From contig NW_020170583.1 of NCBI RefSeq assembly GCF_000524195.1, positions 1,736 through 65,735 on the forward strand: a stretch of DNA of 64,000 bases, given 5' to 3'. Source of the stretch: Echinococcus granulosus (Eukaryota; Platyhelminthes; Cestoda; Cyclophyllidea; Taeniidae). The notes under the pieces were generated by a model. It did no database searches. It saw nothing but the letters and a program-made list of their open reading frames with translations, and was not told the origin of the DNA. The translations under genes and the position numbers were made by a program. How positions within the stretch are numbered: the first letter of the stretch is position 1; each line of letters begins with the position of its first letter. Positions 24,771 to 39,700 of this stretch are shown piece after piece.

Positions 24771-27700
24771 ATGATGGCAACATTTGCTTATTTTAGTGTA
24801 CATATGTCTGACACTCAGGATACATCGGCTGTGGAGCGTTTTGAGGCTTTGATGTCGCAATGGCGCTCTGAGCGGAACCAAGCAGGATATATCCCCGTGG
24901 AAATACTAACTCAGTAATTTGTTCGAATCCCTTCTTACTATCCTCATTTAGACTAGCTGGGCTCTTTGAGGAGCAAATCAACATTTACTACCATGCCGAT
25001 CCAGATCCATTGGATGATAGACATCCGCTACGCGCGCAAAGTAAATGCGAATTCGGACTTCTGCTGCGTCTTATTTCCGCCCACGATACCTTTTTCAATC
25101 GTCTCACAGAATATCTCTGCTGCAGCGATGATCCCCACAACTCCACTGTTCGAGCTGCAGCCCGTCTGCTTTGTTGCATCCAGCTCGGTGTCACTATCTC
25201 AGTAACAGTCTCCGAGACGGTAAGCGAGAGCTATCTTTTGCTTCTCACTCACTCTGTCTTGTTCAATTTAGGACAGTACAGTGAATTCCCTCTACAAATT
25301 CGCCTTCAGTAATGCGGAACCAACTAACTGCTATGCTCTTCTCATCCTTGGTTCAATTCTTGACAATGCAGAACTTTTGTATGTCACTAAACAGCGAAAT
25401 ATTGAGTTGGTAAGCTTCTCACGACTCATACTAACGCTGTAGGTGTCCGTGGTCCTTGAGCGAATGTCAACCTACACGGCAGCACTCGATCAGGACATTG
25501 CTGAACGTAAGGACTTATAAATTTTTACTCACTTGTTTAGATCCTACCCCAAACAATGATGATTTTAGCCGTCGATTGGGTTCCTTCTGTTTAGAGCCGC
25601 TCAATTGGGAAACCAAACTGCGGCTCTGTATGACTTACCTTACCTCTTTAGCGGAGTATCAAGATGTAAGTGTTTAAAAGCTCCGCATCTCTCTATGTGA
25701 TATACGCGTTTTTGAAATGCTGCTTTCACTTCTTTCAGATGATGCCCTTCATGTACGATGGAGGCGTGCTGAAATACGTCTACCTCTTCTTAGAGCCGAA
25801 ATACTCATCGCGTGACATACGTCTCACCTTCGAGGCACTTCGTCTACTGGCCAATCTCCTCTGTCATCGGTGCATTCACCTGGACTTTGTCGAGTCGCAG
25901 GGGTTGGAACTGTTGATGAAGGTGCCTAGACCCTCAGTCGCTGCTACTGCTGTCGGTGTAGTGATGTACTACACCTCGTACTTTGAAGACGCCATGGAAA
26001 GGGTAAGCTATTGTATTTGGTATTATTAATCATTCTCATGCATATTTATCACTTCTTGGCAAGATTTGGTACCAAAGGAACGATTAAAGCAACTATCTAG
26101 TTAAATTTTTGTCTTGAAGGGCATATTCCTCACCTTTAAAATTTATAACGGTGGTAGGGGGTGTTTGTAGGCTCAATTTGGGCTGCGTGAGGTGAGTCAT
26201 TCACGCCCAGGGCTGTGACCCGATGGGGCTGCATGCTAAAACTATCACTCCTCGGCTTAGTCTGTTGAATTTATGTACGCGGAGCATGAGCTACAGATGG
26301 ATAGTTTTGACTCGAAAGGCCTCTTAGAGTGCAAGAATCTAAAATTGACATTCTTATAAGATTAAAGAAGGGCTAGTAAGTGAGTAACAGGTGGCATAGG
26401 TAGAGCCATACGCCACCGTATTGGAACCTATTCGCTGGCGACTGAGGAGGCTCTATTCTGTCCAATGTAGAAATATGGTCAAATTTAATACGTAAATTAA
26501 AAAGTAGATTCTGATTTTAGTTCCCGGAAGTAGAAACCCTACAATTACCTTTTCATTTATAAATCACGGACTGTAGCACCGGGGATAGCTCTCGCGATTT
26601 TATGAAATGCCCAAGCCTAACTGTTGCCATTACACCGGTCGGGGGCACGAACGGAGCTCAATATCATCATTGTAGAAGTTAATTGTCGGGAGATTGAGGA
26701 ATGCCTTTTACAGACTAGCATACTTAAAAGTATTAAATAATATCATTTGTATATCCCTTTTTTACTCTGGCAGATGTGCACCCTGCGGCCGAAGCTATTG
26801 GAGGATCTGATGTCGTACGCCCTGTGGCTAGTGGAGTGCTCGCATCCCTCGGCGCGCTGTTATGCCCTCTACTTTCTCAACATCGCCCTCTGCTACGGTG
26901 CCTTTTTCCGCATCTTCACCGCACGCAACGGTCTGCGCTACCTTTTCAATGCTGTGCGTTTGCCTCCTTTCCTTCCTCCCACTCGCTTTTATTTCTGCCT
27001 TTATTGTGTTTTTATTGGTTCAAAACCTCTGAGAAAGTGAGCATTTAAGACTAACAATAGGAAAGGGCTGGAAGTCATGCGTGGATGGTACGGCGTGAGA
27101 GCATTTGCGATGTCTGTGTCTGTGTGCCTAGACGGAATAAAGATCTACATATAGTAGGATATATGCGTTACCACGTATCTTCTATGATTGGAAGACAAAT
27201 ATCGTTTCACAGCTATGGTCTTATGGATTTTACTAATTTATGGTCGTGATCATTGTATTACTGTGGGTAAAGGTCTTTCTTTATTGCTTTTGTGAAATAC
27301 ACTGGAAGTGAAATGGGCGGTTACATATTTTTAAATCCAATTTCCGCCGTTTTAAGTTGTTGAGCGGAGAGGAGTTTTGATAGCAATCGTTCCCAGTTAT
27401 TTGCTCTTCATTCCATTCTTTTGCTACTTCTCAACATTATCAGGGCTTATTGCAACAAGTTTGCTGCATTTGAGTAAGTTTAAACAGAAAGAGCGACATA
27501 GGTCACGGCTTTCATTATTGGCGATGGGATGAGGCCATAGACGGAATTCAGTTCGTACTGCCAGATAAAACTTTTGTAAAACGTGATGTAGGGCCTTTTA
27601 GGTCACGTTCCCTGCTGCTAGAGGATAGAGCTGCGACGTGAATAAGTTTCAGTCCGATTGCAAGCAAAATTCCCGTCACATGTTTTTAAAGAAAATATTC

Positions 27701-30700
27701 ACACCCAGATTTAACTCACCCAAGCCAGTCGGCAGAGGGTATCATTTCATGTGATTCGCCCTGACGAGCCTCACTGCAATGACTTCTCCTCTTGTAGGGA
27801 AGTGTATTTGACTTTATATTCATGTATCATAAAGCAGAAATGAGAATTCGTCTATCAATACGAACCTCGTCATCCGCTGACTTCTGCCGTTCTGATGCTC
27901 GCCTTATATTTGGATGGTGTTGTGCCCTGGATTTGTTTCATAAAATGATGCAATCCATAACACTGGCTTTTCGTGTCAACATACTGTTTGACTCAGTGCA
28001 GCACTAAGCTCTTCTGTATTGCTCAAAAGTGGGAAATTGTCTTGACTCCCTGCATGGGTTTGCTCTTCGAAATAGCATTCTTAATGGTCGTATGTACCGC
28101 TAGCTCAGAGCGCTTCGCCTCATACAATTTTATGGAGTTTTGTCTCTATCAGTTGTTTTCCGTACTGAATGTCAACTGCTGAGGTGTGGACTGGGAACCA
28201 TCACCGTACTTGAGGTAGTCACTGCCATGTAGGAATGCGATCACCTTTTAAGCGTTTGGACCCTTTAAGTGCCTCACTACTGGGTAACTGCAAGTCTCGT
28301 CATCGTGAAACGTTTGTAGTTTTCCGCGCGAGTTTTGCGCCACCATTGCGGCTTTAAAACGCCCAGTTTAAATTGAGCGTCCTTTTTGATTGTACATCAT
28401 CTAGAACATAGGACGCTCGGGGATTTGGGACATGATCGTACAACAGTGGATCAACCTCCTTATTTTCACGTTTTAACTGCAGCTCTGCGTACTGCCAATC
28501 CGTTTGACAGAAGACCAAACCAACGTGCAGAAGGACACGGCCTCGTGGCATGTGGTGCGTGCCAGTCTTCTCACTATACGACGCTACTTGGACATTAGCC
28601 TCCTCCGTTGGATCGATTCCCTCGACCCCTCCCTCGCCGGGGTCTTTGATGAGCCACCCAAATTGGTCCTAGCTGCTGGTAATAGGGTGAGTTCGCGGGT
28701 TGGAACCATTCATTAATGTACCTGGCTATTTTACTCCTTTTTCGTACATTGGTTGAGTTGCGGTCCCTGTGAGTCGGGTCAGCATGCTTAGTTGTACTAT
28801 TTGACTTGACGCATCTCGCCTCGCGTCTTATGATGCACATGGGAATATGAGGTACTCCTGAAAGCTATTTATTCGCACTTTTGGTGTATTGCCGGCTCAC
28901 CAGGAGCCAGGAGACTGGGGAAACCCTATTGACAGCTTGCAACAAGCACCGATGCGTATCTACGATGATGTGGACCTATTTCACTTCTCGATGCCACTTT
29001 GAGGCTAAACGAATGCTTTTGTGTTTACATTTCCTTAAAATGAGCTCAGTTGAATTGGTAATGGTAAATGTCTCTTTTAGATAACTTTCCAAATGAGAGA
29101 CACTACTTTCAGAAAGGTATTGCCGTTCTTGACATTGAGGGCTTCCACTTAACTATAACATTCTCGACAATCCCTTCAGGAGGAATGGCTTTCGTATTTA
29201 ATCATTGAGCGAACGAACAATGCTTTGATTACTCTCCAACGCCCTACCTCCAACTTCTAAGGCATGCGCCACTTCATGCTCAAAATGTTTTGCTTATTTG
29301 GTGTGCGGTAGACTCCAAACAGAATTTTTCCTTTACCGAACCACAAATACGACTGAGATCATCTACTCGATATAGCTGAAATCAACTTGATATGCAAAAA
29401 AAGTTTTTTAGGAGAAGCCATTGCTGGTAAAAATCCCGTTCTCACAAACCGATGCATTGTCTCAGTCCGCTAAACCCATTCGTGAAAAGAGTTACATTTT
29501 AGGATGGGATGGCAGATACTGCCTTACCTCGTCCTTCTAGGGGATCACCACCTCGGCATTAGATAATCAAATAGCAAATTAGCTGATTCGGAGGTAGCTG
29601 GTGGTGGTTTTGTTTGCTTCCAGTGGTAAAAGGTTTTATGGAAATGAAACTTACCAAATTAACTTTTCTTCTGTTACAAACGGACTATCAACCATAGATT
29701 GTCGTGGTGTTTGTTTCAAGTACTGGAATGTTTTATGACAAATTTTAAACTGTTAAGAGCTCAGTTATCCCTCTGGAATTCCTCTTGTTTCTTTAGTTGA
29801 TCAGCTATACTACGGAGCAGATGAACCGCCTCATCTCCCTAGTGGTCTCACGTATGCGTCCCTCCACCACCTTCTCGCCCATCCTGGAGCTCCACAATTT
29901 AGGTGCTATTCCAGTGCTCTACCGCATAATTGCTCGCAACGCCTATGCCCACGCCAACTGGCCGGGGCGTAACGAGTGCACTCGGCTAGCAGTGGACATC
30001 CTTAACGTCATGTGTCTATCTGCCGACTTGGCTGAGGAGATTGTGGCCACTGACGTCTACTCTTTTCCCGGTGGTATCACCTTCTCTGGCATCTCTCCCC
30101 TGCGTATCTTCCGTTCGCCCCGACGTAGAGGTCGGAACTTTGTGGAAATTATCGCCGAGACTAATTATGACGATGATGATGAGGATCGGGATGACGAGAA
30201 CCCTGCTGGCGGCGGTGAGGGAAACGTCGGAATCAATGAGGCGGAGGAGGACGATGATGAGATGCAAGTTGTGGTAGGCAGTGGACTCCATTTGCGTCCC
30301 AGTCTTCATCGAGGCACAGCAGAGCTAGCGAATTCAAACTCTACACCACCGTGGAGGAATAACAACGGCGACAATAACCCTTCAAGGAGAGGATTGGGCC
30401 ATGGTCGACGATCTGCTCCTCCTCCTGGAAATTCTCGTCGGGATATTGATCGCCTAGCCGATGAGCCGTCTTCTGAGGATCATGTCAATGGACTTCTGTG
30501 AGTTTGCGTACAATTATCTGTTGCCTTTTATAATCATCTCTTATTCTTTTAACTACTTGAGTAGGCTAATGTTATAAGTAAAGTGTGCCAAAAGGACTTA
30601 CACATTCCTTTTTCGAAAATGCTGAATTGCAACTTATTAAAGTCTCTTTNNNNNNNNNNNNNNNNNNNNNNNNNNNNNNNNNNNNNNNNNNNNNNNNNNN

Positions 30701-33700
30701 NNNNNNNNNNNNNNNNNNNNNNNNNNNNNNNNNNNNNNNNNNNNNNNNNCTAGACGAGGCACAAACTTGCAGTAAATTTCACTTCTATGTAGCACATTTT
30801 ATCGGTAAGAGGAAAAGGTTAGTCCTAACCACCTCTCTTTCTGCCCAGCCTTTTATTTTCCAACCGCCACCTCCATTTTGTGTCATTTTTCATGCGCATT
30901 TTTCACTCCCTACGAGTCAGGTTTGTGGCGGTATTCAATGAGAGTCTTTGTTTTTTTGTTATGTCGTTTACGAATACAATTTTGTTTTTGCTGATTAGTC
31001 AATCGGTACTAGCTGTGCTGACTATTCTTGCACAAAAAGAGGAGGTGGAGAAGAAGGATTTTCTGTCATACTTTCAAGGTTTGTAGTATTATACCTGTTA
31101 GATCTGAGCCGTAACTGTGGCTAAGTCTTTCGCACGTGAACAGCTGCATCTCCAGTCCGACACATGCACATACACAGACACTCACCTACAATGTAGTCAT
31201 CTGATAAGGAAGTGGTGTGTGCCCAAGAAGTGTCGGGCAGGTGGTGAGCGCTGTGTCTGTTCATCCAACAAACATTTAAATACATGGGTCATTTCCTGTA
31301 GTAAGTCAGCTAGACAAGTCAATTGCAACACGTAATTTTTCCTCATCGAAAATTTAGGTTGGGTCTCCCTGGATGTGAGGCAAGTGCTATTGAGGAATTC
31401 AGCACCAGAGTTAGTTTTTTCTAATTACTTCCGAGTGGTGTCCTCTGTCACCGCGAACTATGCTTTCTCAAAATGTGATGAAACAAATTTGATGAGAAGC
31501 TGACGCAGCTTTGTGCTGGGTTTTAGCTTAGATCGTAAAGCAGACAAGGTCGACTCCAACCTGTCATATTCAGAGGAAGGGGGAAGTGATAGAGTTCACA
31601 ATCCAGAGTATTGAGCCAGTACTACTGTGAGATTGACGCATTTTCATCTCTGTCTTACAGCGTACGCATATAAACAATCTATTTGCACATCTCCAAGGAA
31701 TCATTACAATAGTGTTAGCCGAATTAATCACATAAACATATTTGTTCACTTGACACAACAACGGGCAATTCTTCATGGACTTTATTTACCTATTATTAGC
31801 ATCATGAATTGGCCTACTTATTGAATGATGTCAGGAGCATGACCTTTTCCCCACTCTCTTTTAAGGCATCATTGTTTTGATATTATCGAAAAAAAAATTA
31901 GCCAACATTCTATTTCATTAAATGTTACAATCTTTTATTCAGTCCTATCACACGCGTTAATGGGTTGCTGCTTTTGTTATCTTGGCTACGTTAAGCTTCT
32001 TGAAACACATTTCCCATGGCTTATATTGTGTTGCAAAAGTTTAACGGTTAAAATTTACGGTTATATCACTATCAACCACACTTTGTAAAAACGGCTGCTC
32101 AGCTTCACGTTTTCACATAGCTAAAGCTGAAGACATTCACTTCTTGTACTGTTGGGGCTCCTACTCCTGGGGTTTGAGACAAGGTGTATTCGTCAAAGCA
32201 GAAGCATCGATTCCCCATATTCCACTTTTCCAGCAGCAGGTATACGAGTAAAGTCATTGACTGGAGTGTTCAAAATTTATGTGTCAACAATTGTCAGTAT
32301 TCTTTCTGTTCTGTCAAACCCAAAATTATCCACGCGTAAATCATTTTAAAGGTACTGTGGATGACGAAACGCGAAAAAAGCATGTCTAAATTTCCGACCC
32401 TTTTCTGCTTTGTGCTGAAGGAGAGGAGCTTAGGTTTTCCATCTAATTTTCCTCTTTTGTTTTGGGTCTATCAAAAATGCTTCCAAGTGCCATGTTATTG
32501 TCCTCGTTGGTCACTTATCATCTCGATATTTGACATTCATTTGACTCGGGAAACGTGAGAAATCCAACACACCCCCCCCTTTCCTTCCTCTTGCCTTTTG
32601 CTCTCCAGCATGTTGATCACGCTGATCCGCGATGACGAAGGTTGGGATGTGGCGGTGCAGAAGGCCATCCTCTCCTTCATCGGCACCCTCGTCTACCGTC
32701 CCATTGACGAGCGTGAGCATCCCGACCAACCGGTTCTTGCAGGCAGTGTAATGCCTCCAAACACATACCCCGCCTGTCTCGATGACAGCACCTTTGCTAC
32801 ACCCAAGGTCAGTCTTAATCCCATCCTCTTTCTACTACCTGCTTTTTAAGTAGTGTAGGTGGGTGAGTGGGGAGGAGGTTAAGGCTATTCGACGCTTGCT
32901 TACTCCCTGCCATTGTCGTTTGATCATCTTCCTTCGTTTCCTTCTCTTAAAAAAAGTTGTTTGCCTGCCTCCTCGTTTTTTGGTTGATAAACGAAGTTTG
33001 TGCATTCCTGTTCCTTACTATTCATCTATAGATATTGCATCTCTGCTCACAAATCAAATGTTGGCGCATGGGTTAGTGTTCAGGTCACATCAGACGATGC
33101 GGCATAGCAGCAGCTCGCTTAGAATGGAAGGTTTATCTTACCCTTCTACTTATTTCTTACCTTTTATGAGCTCAATCGCCTTACATCAGCCTTAGTAATG
33201 GTAGAGCCAGCTGAAAGTAGCCGCAAGGGTGGTGTGAGGCTTTTGCCTTAGCCGTCAATTTCTTTAGCATTCATTTGTCATTTCCTCTACAGGGTTCCTC
33301 TGAAGAAATACACTTGGTGCGTATTGCTCAAGGTTGGCCTATACTGTGCGAATAGCTTAACTGCCTTTGACTCCTTCGATTGCGGCGCTATCAGTGATAT
33401 CAAACTTGGGGTTAGGGTGGTCCCCTTTGTAGCTAGTTAACGTAGAGACTCTTTCAACAGAAATTCATTCGCATAGCTTGATACAAATTTCCTTTGAAGC
33501 TGCGATGAAGGCGTTAATTTTCTCACTAGAATAGGATATTCTGGATACACTTCATCGTCCTATCATTGATGTGACGCTTGAGTTATCCCTGGAAGCGGTA
33601 CAGTTCGTTAGAGCTTGAATATTCCTTTAGTATCAACGTACATAGTGGTTAAGCAGGTAATAGCGTAGGAAACCGTACAATCGTAGACTTAAGTCATACA

Positions 33701-36700
33701 TGAATTGGTCTCTCTTTACCGTGTAAAATCATACATTTTCGGTATAATTCGGGCTTGTCCAATTTTCACGGCTGCGCAAGGCTCTTATCACATTTGAGGA
33801 AGGTGGGATATGCGGTGACAGGAAGTACCACCCAGAAGTGGTTTAAACGAGTTGATTCTCTTGTTGATTCACTCGAGAGCATGCGCGCCACACTCAGGAA
33901 GGCTCTCCTTCCAATCTCGATAATGGTGAATTACGTGCAAATATGGAAACATTAATCCGACGTGAATGTGGCAAGAACTTGCTGTAATGCTTTAAGTTGA
34001 TCATGAAGTAATTAGTTTACATTCACACCATCGTGGAAGAGAAAGCCGTGGTATAAGCTACCAAGTAAGTGGGTGACATTGCTATGCATTGACAGGTGTG
34101 GCAACGTTTTGAAGATTAGCAATGTCTCACTTCCTCACGTTGCCTTGCGAAAAGGCGCCATGACTGGACCGACTGACTGACCGACTTACCTGTTACGGGA
34201 AATGGCCCTTTCATTTCAACGTTCGCTGGACGAACGGGCACAGCGCTCAACACCTACCCGACACTTCTTAGGCACACAGTTTCTTATCACCTGACTACAT
34301 TGTGTGTGTGTTTGTGCACGTGCGTATGCATGTGTTGGACTGGAGGTGCGGTTGTTCACATGTGAAAGACCCAACCACAATTACGGCTAAGATTTATTTA
34401 CCCGGTATAACTGTACAACTTGGAGGCGTGAATGGAAAATCTTCTTTTTAGAAATAGTCTACACAGCTAGTACCATTCGACCAGTCAGCGGAAATGAAGT
34501 CGCAGTTTCACAAGGCAGTCAAAAACAGTACATCAGTACAACATAGCACAACGAACCACATCATGTCGCATACTGATACACTAAATGTACCTGGCGAACG
34601 GGGGGATAAAAGGGTAGTCATGGCTAGGTGTTTTGCGTCTACCGACAAAATGTATTATGTATAAGTGGGGAGGATTTTAAGTTATGGATTTTAATGTCTT
34701 GAGAAGCTTTTTATGGTTACCCTAGGCCAGCTTGAGTTCCCTTGGATTTCTCCAAGATTTGCGTTTTGCCTTTATTTTTGTGCTCTTGTGTTAACCTACT
34801 TCCCAGATGGTGTTAACGGCATGTTCGCATTACTTGGAGCCATTTCCTTAGATGCCTGCATTATGCTTTTCTTTTTGAACTCACCTTCATTGATTCTTTC
34901 ATTCAACTGTAATTGCTAATCCCTTTGTGTCATGCCATTAGTAATCTAGGGTAATGGTGCCTTAATGATCTAATCCATCGACTTTTCAAACTCAAGAAGT
35001 GATGGCACTTAAACCCTATTCCCATTCTTTAGCGCTTCATTATTTACCACTCAAAAAATGCCTCCAATCTAGGCACCCGTGATTCGAATCACACGGACAT
35101 TAGAATCACGTGGCAAAACTATCTTGTTGATGTTGTTGTCCTGTTGGTGGCTGTGCTTATTCGTTCCACGAAACCGTCCACAAACGCCATTGCGCTCGCG
35201 CCCACATTGTTTCGCATCTGTAATGACCTTTCGATAGAACCACCTAATTTAGTTAAACTCATCCGCGAACTGGAATATACGCCTCCACTCTCTGAGATCT
35301 GGACCGAATCCCCCTTTTTACAGCAAAGCCATTGAGGCAGGTGCAATAGTCGAATCTTAAATGGGGTTTCTGGGAGCATTTAACGTTTCTCACTTTACGA
35401 CAGAATCGCCTTTTTCCATCTGGTGTCCTGAGTCGCGGTAGCAGCTCTCGAAAGCGGAGACTGGATGAAATTCTTTCCCCTGGTGAGGACTCATTTTCCC
35501 TTGTCTCGCATTGCAAAAGTCTCGCCCTCGCCACTCCCGACAGCTCGCGTCCACAACGTTATTCGCATGGTAAACCTTCGGGCACCCCGAATCCATCTGT
35601 CTCTACCCCTCCGGTCCTTCTGCGACAGCAGATGCGTCTTTGGTGCGCCGTGCGTCGACAGCATGGGTTGATGTTTTTGCTGCACCAGTTGGACGTCACT
35701 CAGCCCATCTCGGAGGCGGATAGCATACGGACTCTCGCCTGTCGTGGACTTGTGGGAATGGCACGCAGTGAAGAGGTGCGATCGATGCTCGCGAAGTTGC
35801 CTCTGTTCACTAAATCGCAGCTACAGCGTATGTACCTCCCTCTTGTCTTTGAATGCTACCTATATAAGCTGTTATCCTTAGCTATTCTCCTTGGACATGA
35901 CTTTTGACATCAAAGACGGACGACATTAAATGTTGGTAGCTCGTTGGTTCCATATGCAGCTTTTTCTAGTCCTCCTTAGGTAACAACTGTGGCGCTGTGA
36001 ATGATGGAGACATCTGGCTTTCGTTGGCATCAATTCTGTTCAACTTGGCTCGTGCGTTTCCAAGACTGCCTTCTAAATTCTTTACCACTTCTTTTCTGTA
36101 GTGCTGATGAAGGAGCCTATCCTGCCAGACAGGATGGTGGAACACGCGGAGTTTTGTCGCTATGCCACCCTCCTCATGCGACTTGTGTTGGGCAGCCTCT
36201 CCGATGGCAGTCTCACCGACGGTGACATGTCTATGGACCGGGTGCGTCGTGCCGTCATTGTTGCGCGCACACGCATCCAGTGGGACCATGAGGAGCTGCT
36301 GGAACTCATCTGGCGTCATCTTCAGGCCAAAGGTATGCTCGTCCTTCATACTTTTCTCATGATTTTTCTGAACAGCCTTCTCCAACTCAATTGACCATTG
36401 GCTCATCTCCAAATGCGTGATGTGGATTTCTCCCACCGTCTCACTTTTGGTGGTCGCTTACTGGACACTTTCTACATTTGTGCTTGATTTGCAGGGATAT
36501 CTTATGCACGATGGCTTTTTCGCATTGAGTAGCGAAGCAGAATGCATTTTACTCAACATTTCCCTCTTTAGGTCTGCATAAGTCGGCAGCGATTCTGCAA
36601 CAGGAGGCGCGTCTTCGACTGGGCAACTCGTTGCCACATCAACTGCCGTTATTCGGCCATGACGGCGACTCCGATTCGGAGCCTCCCACACCCCCTACCC

Positions 36701-39700
36701 TCGCCAATACCATCACCACCACCACCAGCAGCAACATCGACGTTAGTACACCAACCCTGAAGGTCAACAAGATCAAACCTCTCACCAACTCTTCTCCCAG
36801 TGTGTCCAAGGTAGTAATGACGGGATTTGAATTCCACATTTGTCCACTCACCCATCTGTTCGCCCAATTCGTCCATTTAGCAACCTGGCTTGTTACCTTT
36901 TTCCAGCCAGATCTCTCGCATAGCTGACTCATTTCTGGTCTAAAATTGCCTTTTAGAATGGGACTTTTCACACTACTGACACATCAGTTTTATGTTTGTC
37001 ATCTTTACCATCACTGAACCACTTTATTCATTGGTGCATCCAGCTCTCACTGCTGCTTTATTAGTACCCATTATTAAACAAGACCCCAGGTTCTTTGCTT
37101 ATCCATGCTTATCTTTTTCTGCGAAGTTGACATCAAATAGGCTATTTGGAAGGTTATCACAGGAACTATCCATGGCCTTGACGATACTTGAGGAATTTCG
37201 CCATTGCATTTATGATGACGCACTGTTGAAGGGTGTTATGTTGGTCTAGAAGGACACGCAAAACTGCTCTAAGGGAAGCTTTTTATCCCCATACAAATGT
37301 GCTTCCGCTATGATATGAATTTAAGGGATTCATAAATGTTACTATTCTAAAGTCAACCTGTTAGTGCCAATCTAGAATTTGACATATTTCTCGATAAATA
37401 TCTTTGTTTCGTTTCTCGATTTACTGAAGCTATTTCCACTCTTAATAATTTTTCTCAACTATTCGTACCCATGCTTTAAAGCTGCATAAATATTAATTTA
37501 GGTACTGAAAAGCTTCAAGATGGAAAACCATCTTTCTAAAACTCACTGAATTCTATCTACTTAGTTTTCCCTGTACATCTAGACCTTCAGAGACCGACTG
37601 GAACGAACCCCCTCCCATAAGCAACAGCTACAGCTGTCTCAAACCAGCTGTGTCATGATGTCTGGTGGTAGTGGCGGCAATAGCGTCACCGCCACTCCCA
37701 TCACAGGCAGCGTTGGTGTTGGTGGCAGCAACACTACCGGGGAGTCAAGCGAGATGACCCTGTCTAAGATTGTGGAATCCTTCCTCATGCATCAGCATGC
37801 CCAGTGTCCCTACCCCGTCTCCGTGTGCCCCCGCTTCTCCCTTCACCATCCACATCGTTGCCCCGAGCCTCGGATTGATACGTGGCTCGGTCCCATCGTC
37901 GGCGTTCCTAGTCTAGTGGCGGCACGCGAATCTTTTGCTGGGTGTCATCACATGCGCTGCGCCCCACGTCGTTTTATCCGTCGTTTCATTCACAGTCGCT
38001 TCATGCCCATCTTCACCGTGCGTGATCTGGATAATGACCTCTACACGGCGGCCGCATTTGGGGTGAGCTGTTTGTTAGCACAGTTCAAAGGAATCACTCT
38101 CCTCGTGCATAACTGTTTCATTTCTATGCCTTTTGATCATTCCAGCGAGGCGTCGAAATGGGTGAAGGCGACGACGGTCTCTTTCTGGGCACCTCCACTG
38201 GCTCGGTGTGTTGGGTAAACGTGGAGGAGGCGACATTACCAGTAGAGCTGTTCCGTGCTCAGACCTCTCCTATCTGTCGGTTAGAGCATGCGCGTGACGG
38301 ACGTCGGCTTCTGGTTTGTACAAATTGGGGCGAACCGGCGCTTCTTGTGGCACGACTAGAACAGCGGAACACTGACTGTGGAAATACCAACAGCGCTTCT
38401 GCTCCCTTCTACTCCAATCCGGACAGACCTGTGTATGTGCAGTTGCTCCTACTGGAAATGCGGTTTCTGACTGTGCTTTACAAACCTCCATTGTTAGGGT
38501 CGGCTGTCTACTCAACTTTGTTTTTCTTCAAATCGAGTATTCATTATTGAGGCGACACTGCTTATGCCAACTTCGACTTCCAAATTTGCGTCTTTTCAGA
38601 TTTGCTGCTGATTCTGGGAAATACGCTGAATTCAGTCGGACAGGGACACAAAGCATGTTGGTCGCTACTGACGGAAAGATAGCCAAAGTACGCGTACTTT
38701 TTCCTAATTTCATTGTTTTAATTTTTTTGTTTGATGCGACAGACTATACCGAGGATGCGAGGTGGATATTTGGAAGACCTTAATCTACATTGCAATATGT
38801 ACTACTTATTTATTATCAGCAAAAATGTTAATCTGCTTCTAATTTCAGATTTTCGATCTGACAACAGGTCAGCGCGTCATTGACCTCTTCTCTTCAGTGA
38901 AACAGAGCGACTACCTGATGAACAAAGCCACTTTCTCCGTCGATGATCATCTCGTATTAAACGACGGTGTCGTATGGGACATCCGTTGTCCTGGTTCAGG
39001 TAGTACAACACGTCCAGTGCACAAAATTGATAAATTTCAGGATGTCGTCTCCGGGGTCTTTCATCCAAATGGCCTCGAAATTGTGGTTGGATCTGCGGTC
39101 TGGGATATGCGCACCTGGCGTCTCCTCCATACGGTTCAAGCTCTGGACAAACTGGAAGTCACCTTCTCTGAAAACGCCGAGGTCATTTATGCCGGTAAGT
39201 CTCCTCCAATTTCCTTTTATCATTCGAAACTTTCCAAAATCTCACTGTGGTTCATTGGTTCATTTTCGTACAGGCAGTTTCGGCATGGACTTCGACGATC
39301 CATTGGACGAGATTGTTCAGAGTGGTCGAGTTGCCATGCAGAGCATGTTCCGTACAGTTGACGCCCTCGACTATAGCCTCATCGCCTCAGTAGACGTGAA
39401 GCATCGCATCGAACAACTGGCGGTGGATAGGAGGGGTTTGCGCTTAGCACTGGTTGAAAAATTTGGCGACAAAAATGTCGATGAACCCCTTAGTCAATGT
39501 CGCGTCTATTCCATAGGACAGAAACGCGTAATTTATTTCGAGAAGACGTATATTTTCATCTCTGCTTTCAAATTGGAAGCTAGTAACTAAAAAAACACTT
39601 TGATTTTTGTCCGCTAGTCCACTCGAGAGCTGGACACTGAGGATGATGATGACGAGGAAGTGGAAGATCGTCATGACGACGATGATGATGACGATGACGC

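Noticed and set aside
24796..24804. Spliced-leader acceptor for DCAF1 just before the Met at 24804
   Set aside because: A leader AUG would be out of frame there, and the upstream Met at 24771 gives an N-terminus resembling human DCAF1.
24919..24928. tRNA T-loop-like GTTCGAATCC
   Set aside because: No cloverleaf partners around it, and it lies in a short DCAF1 intron.
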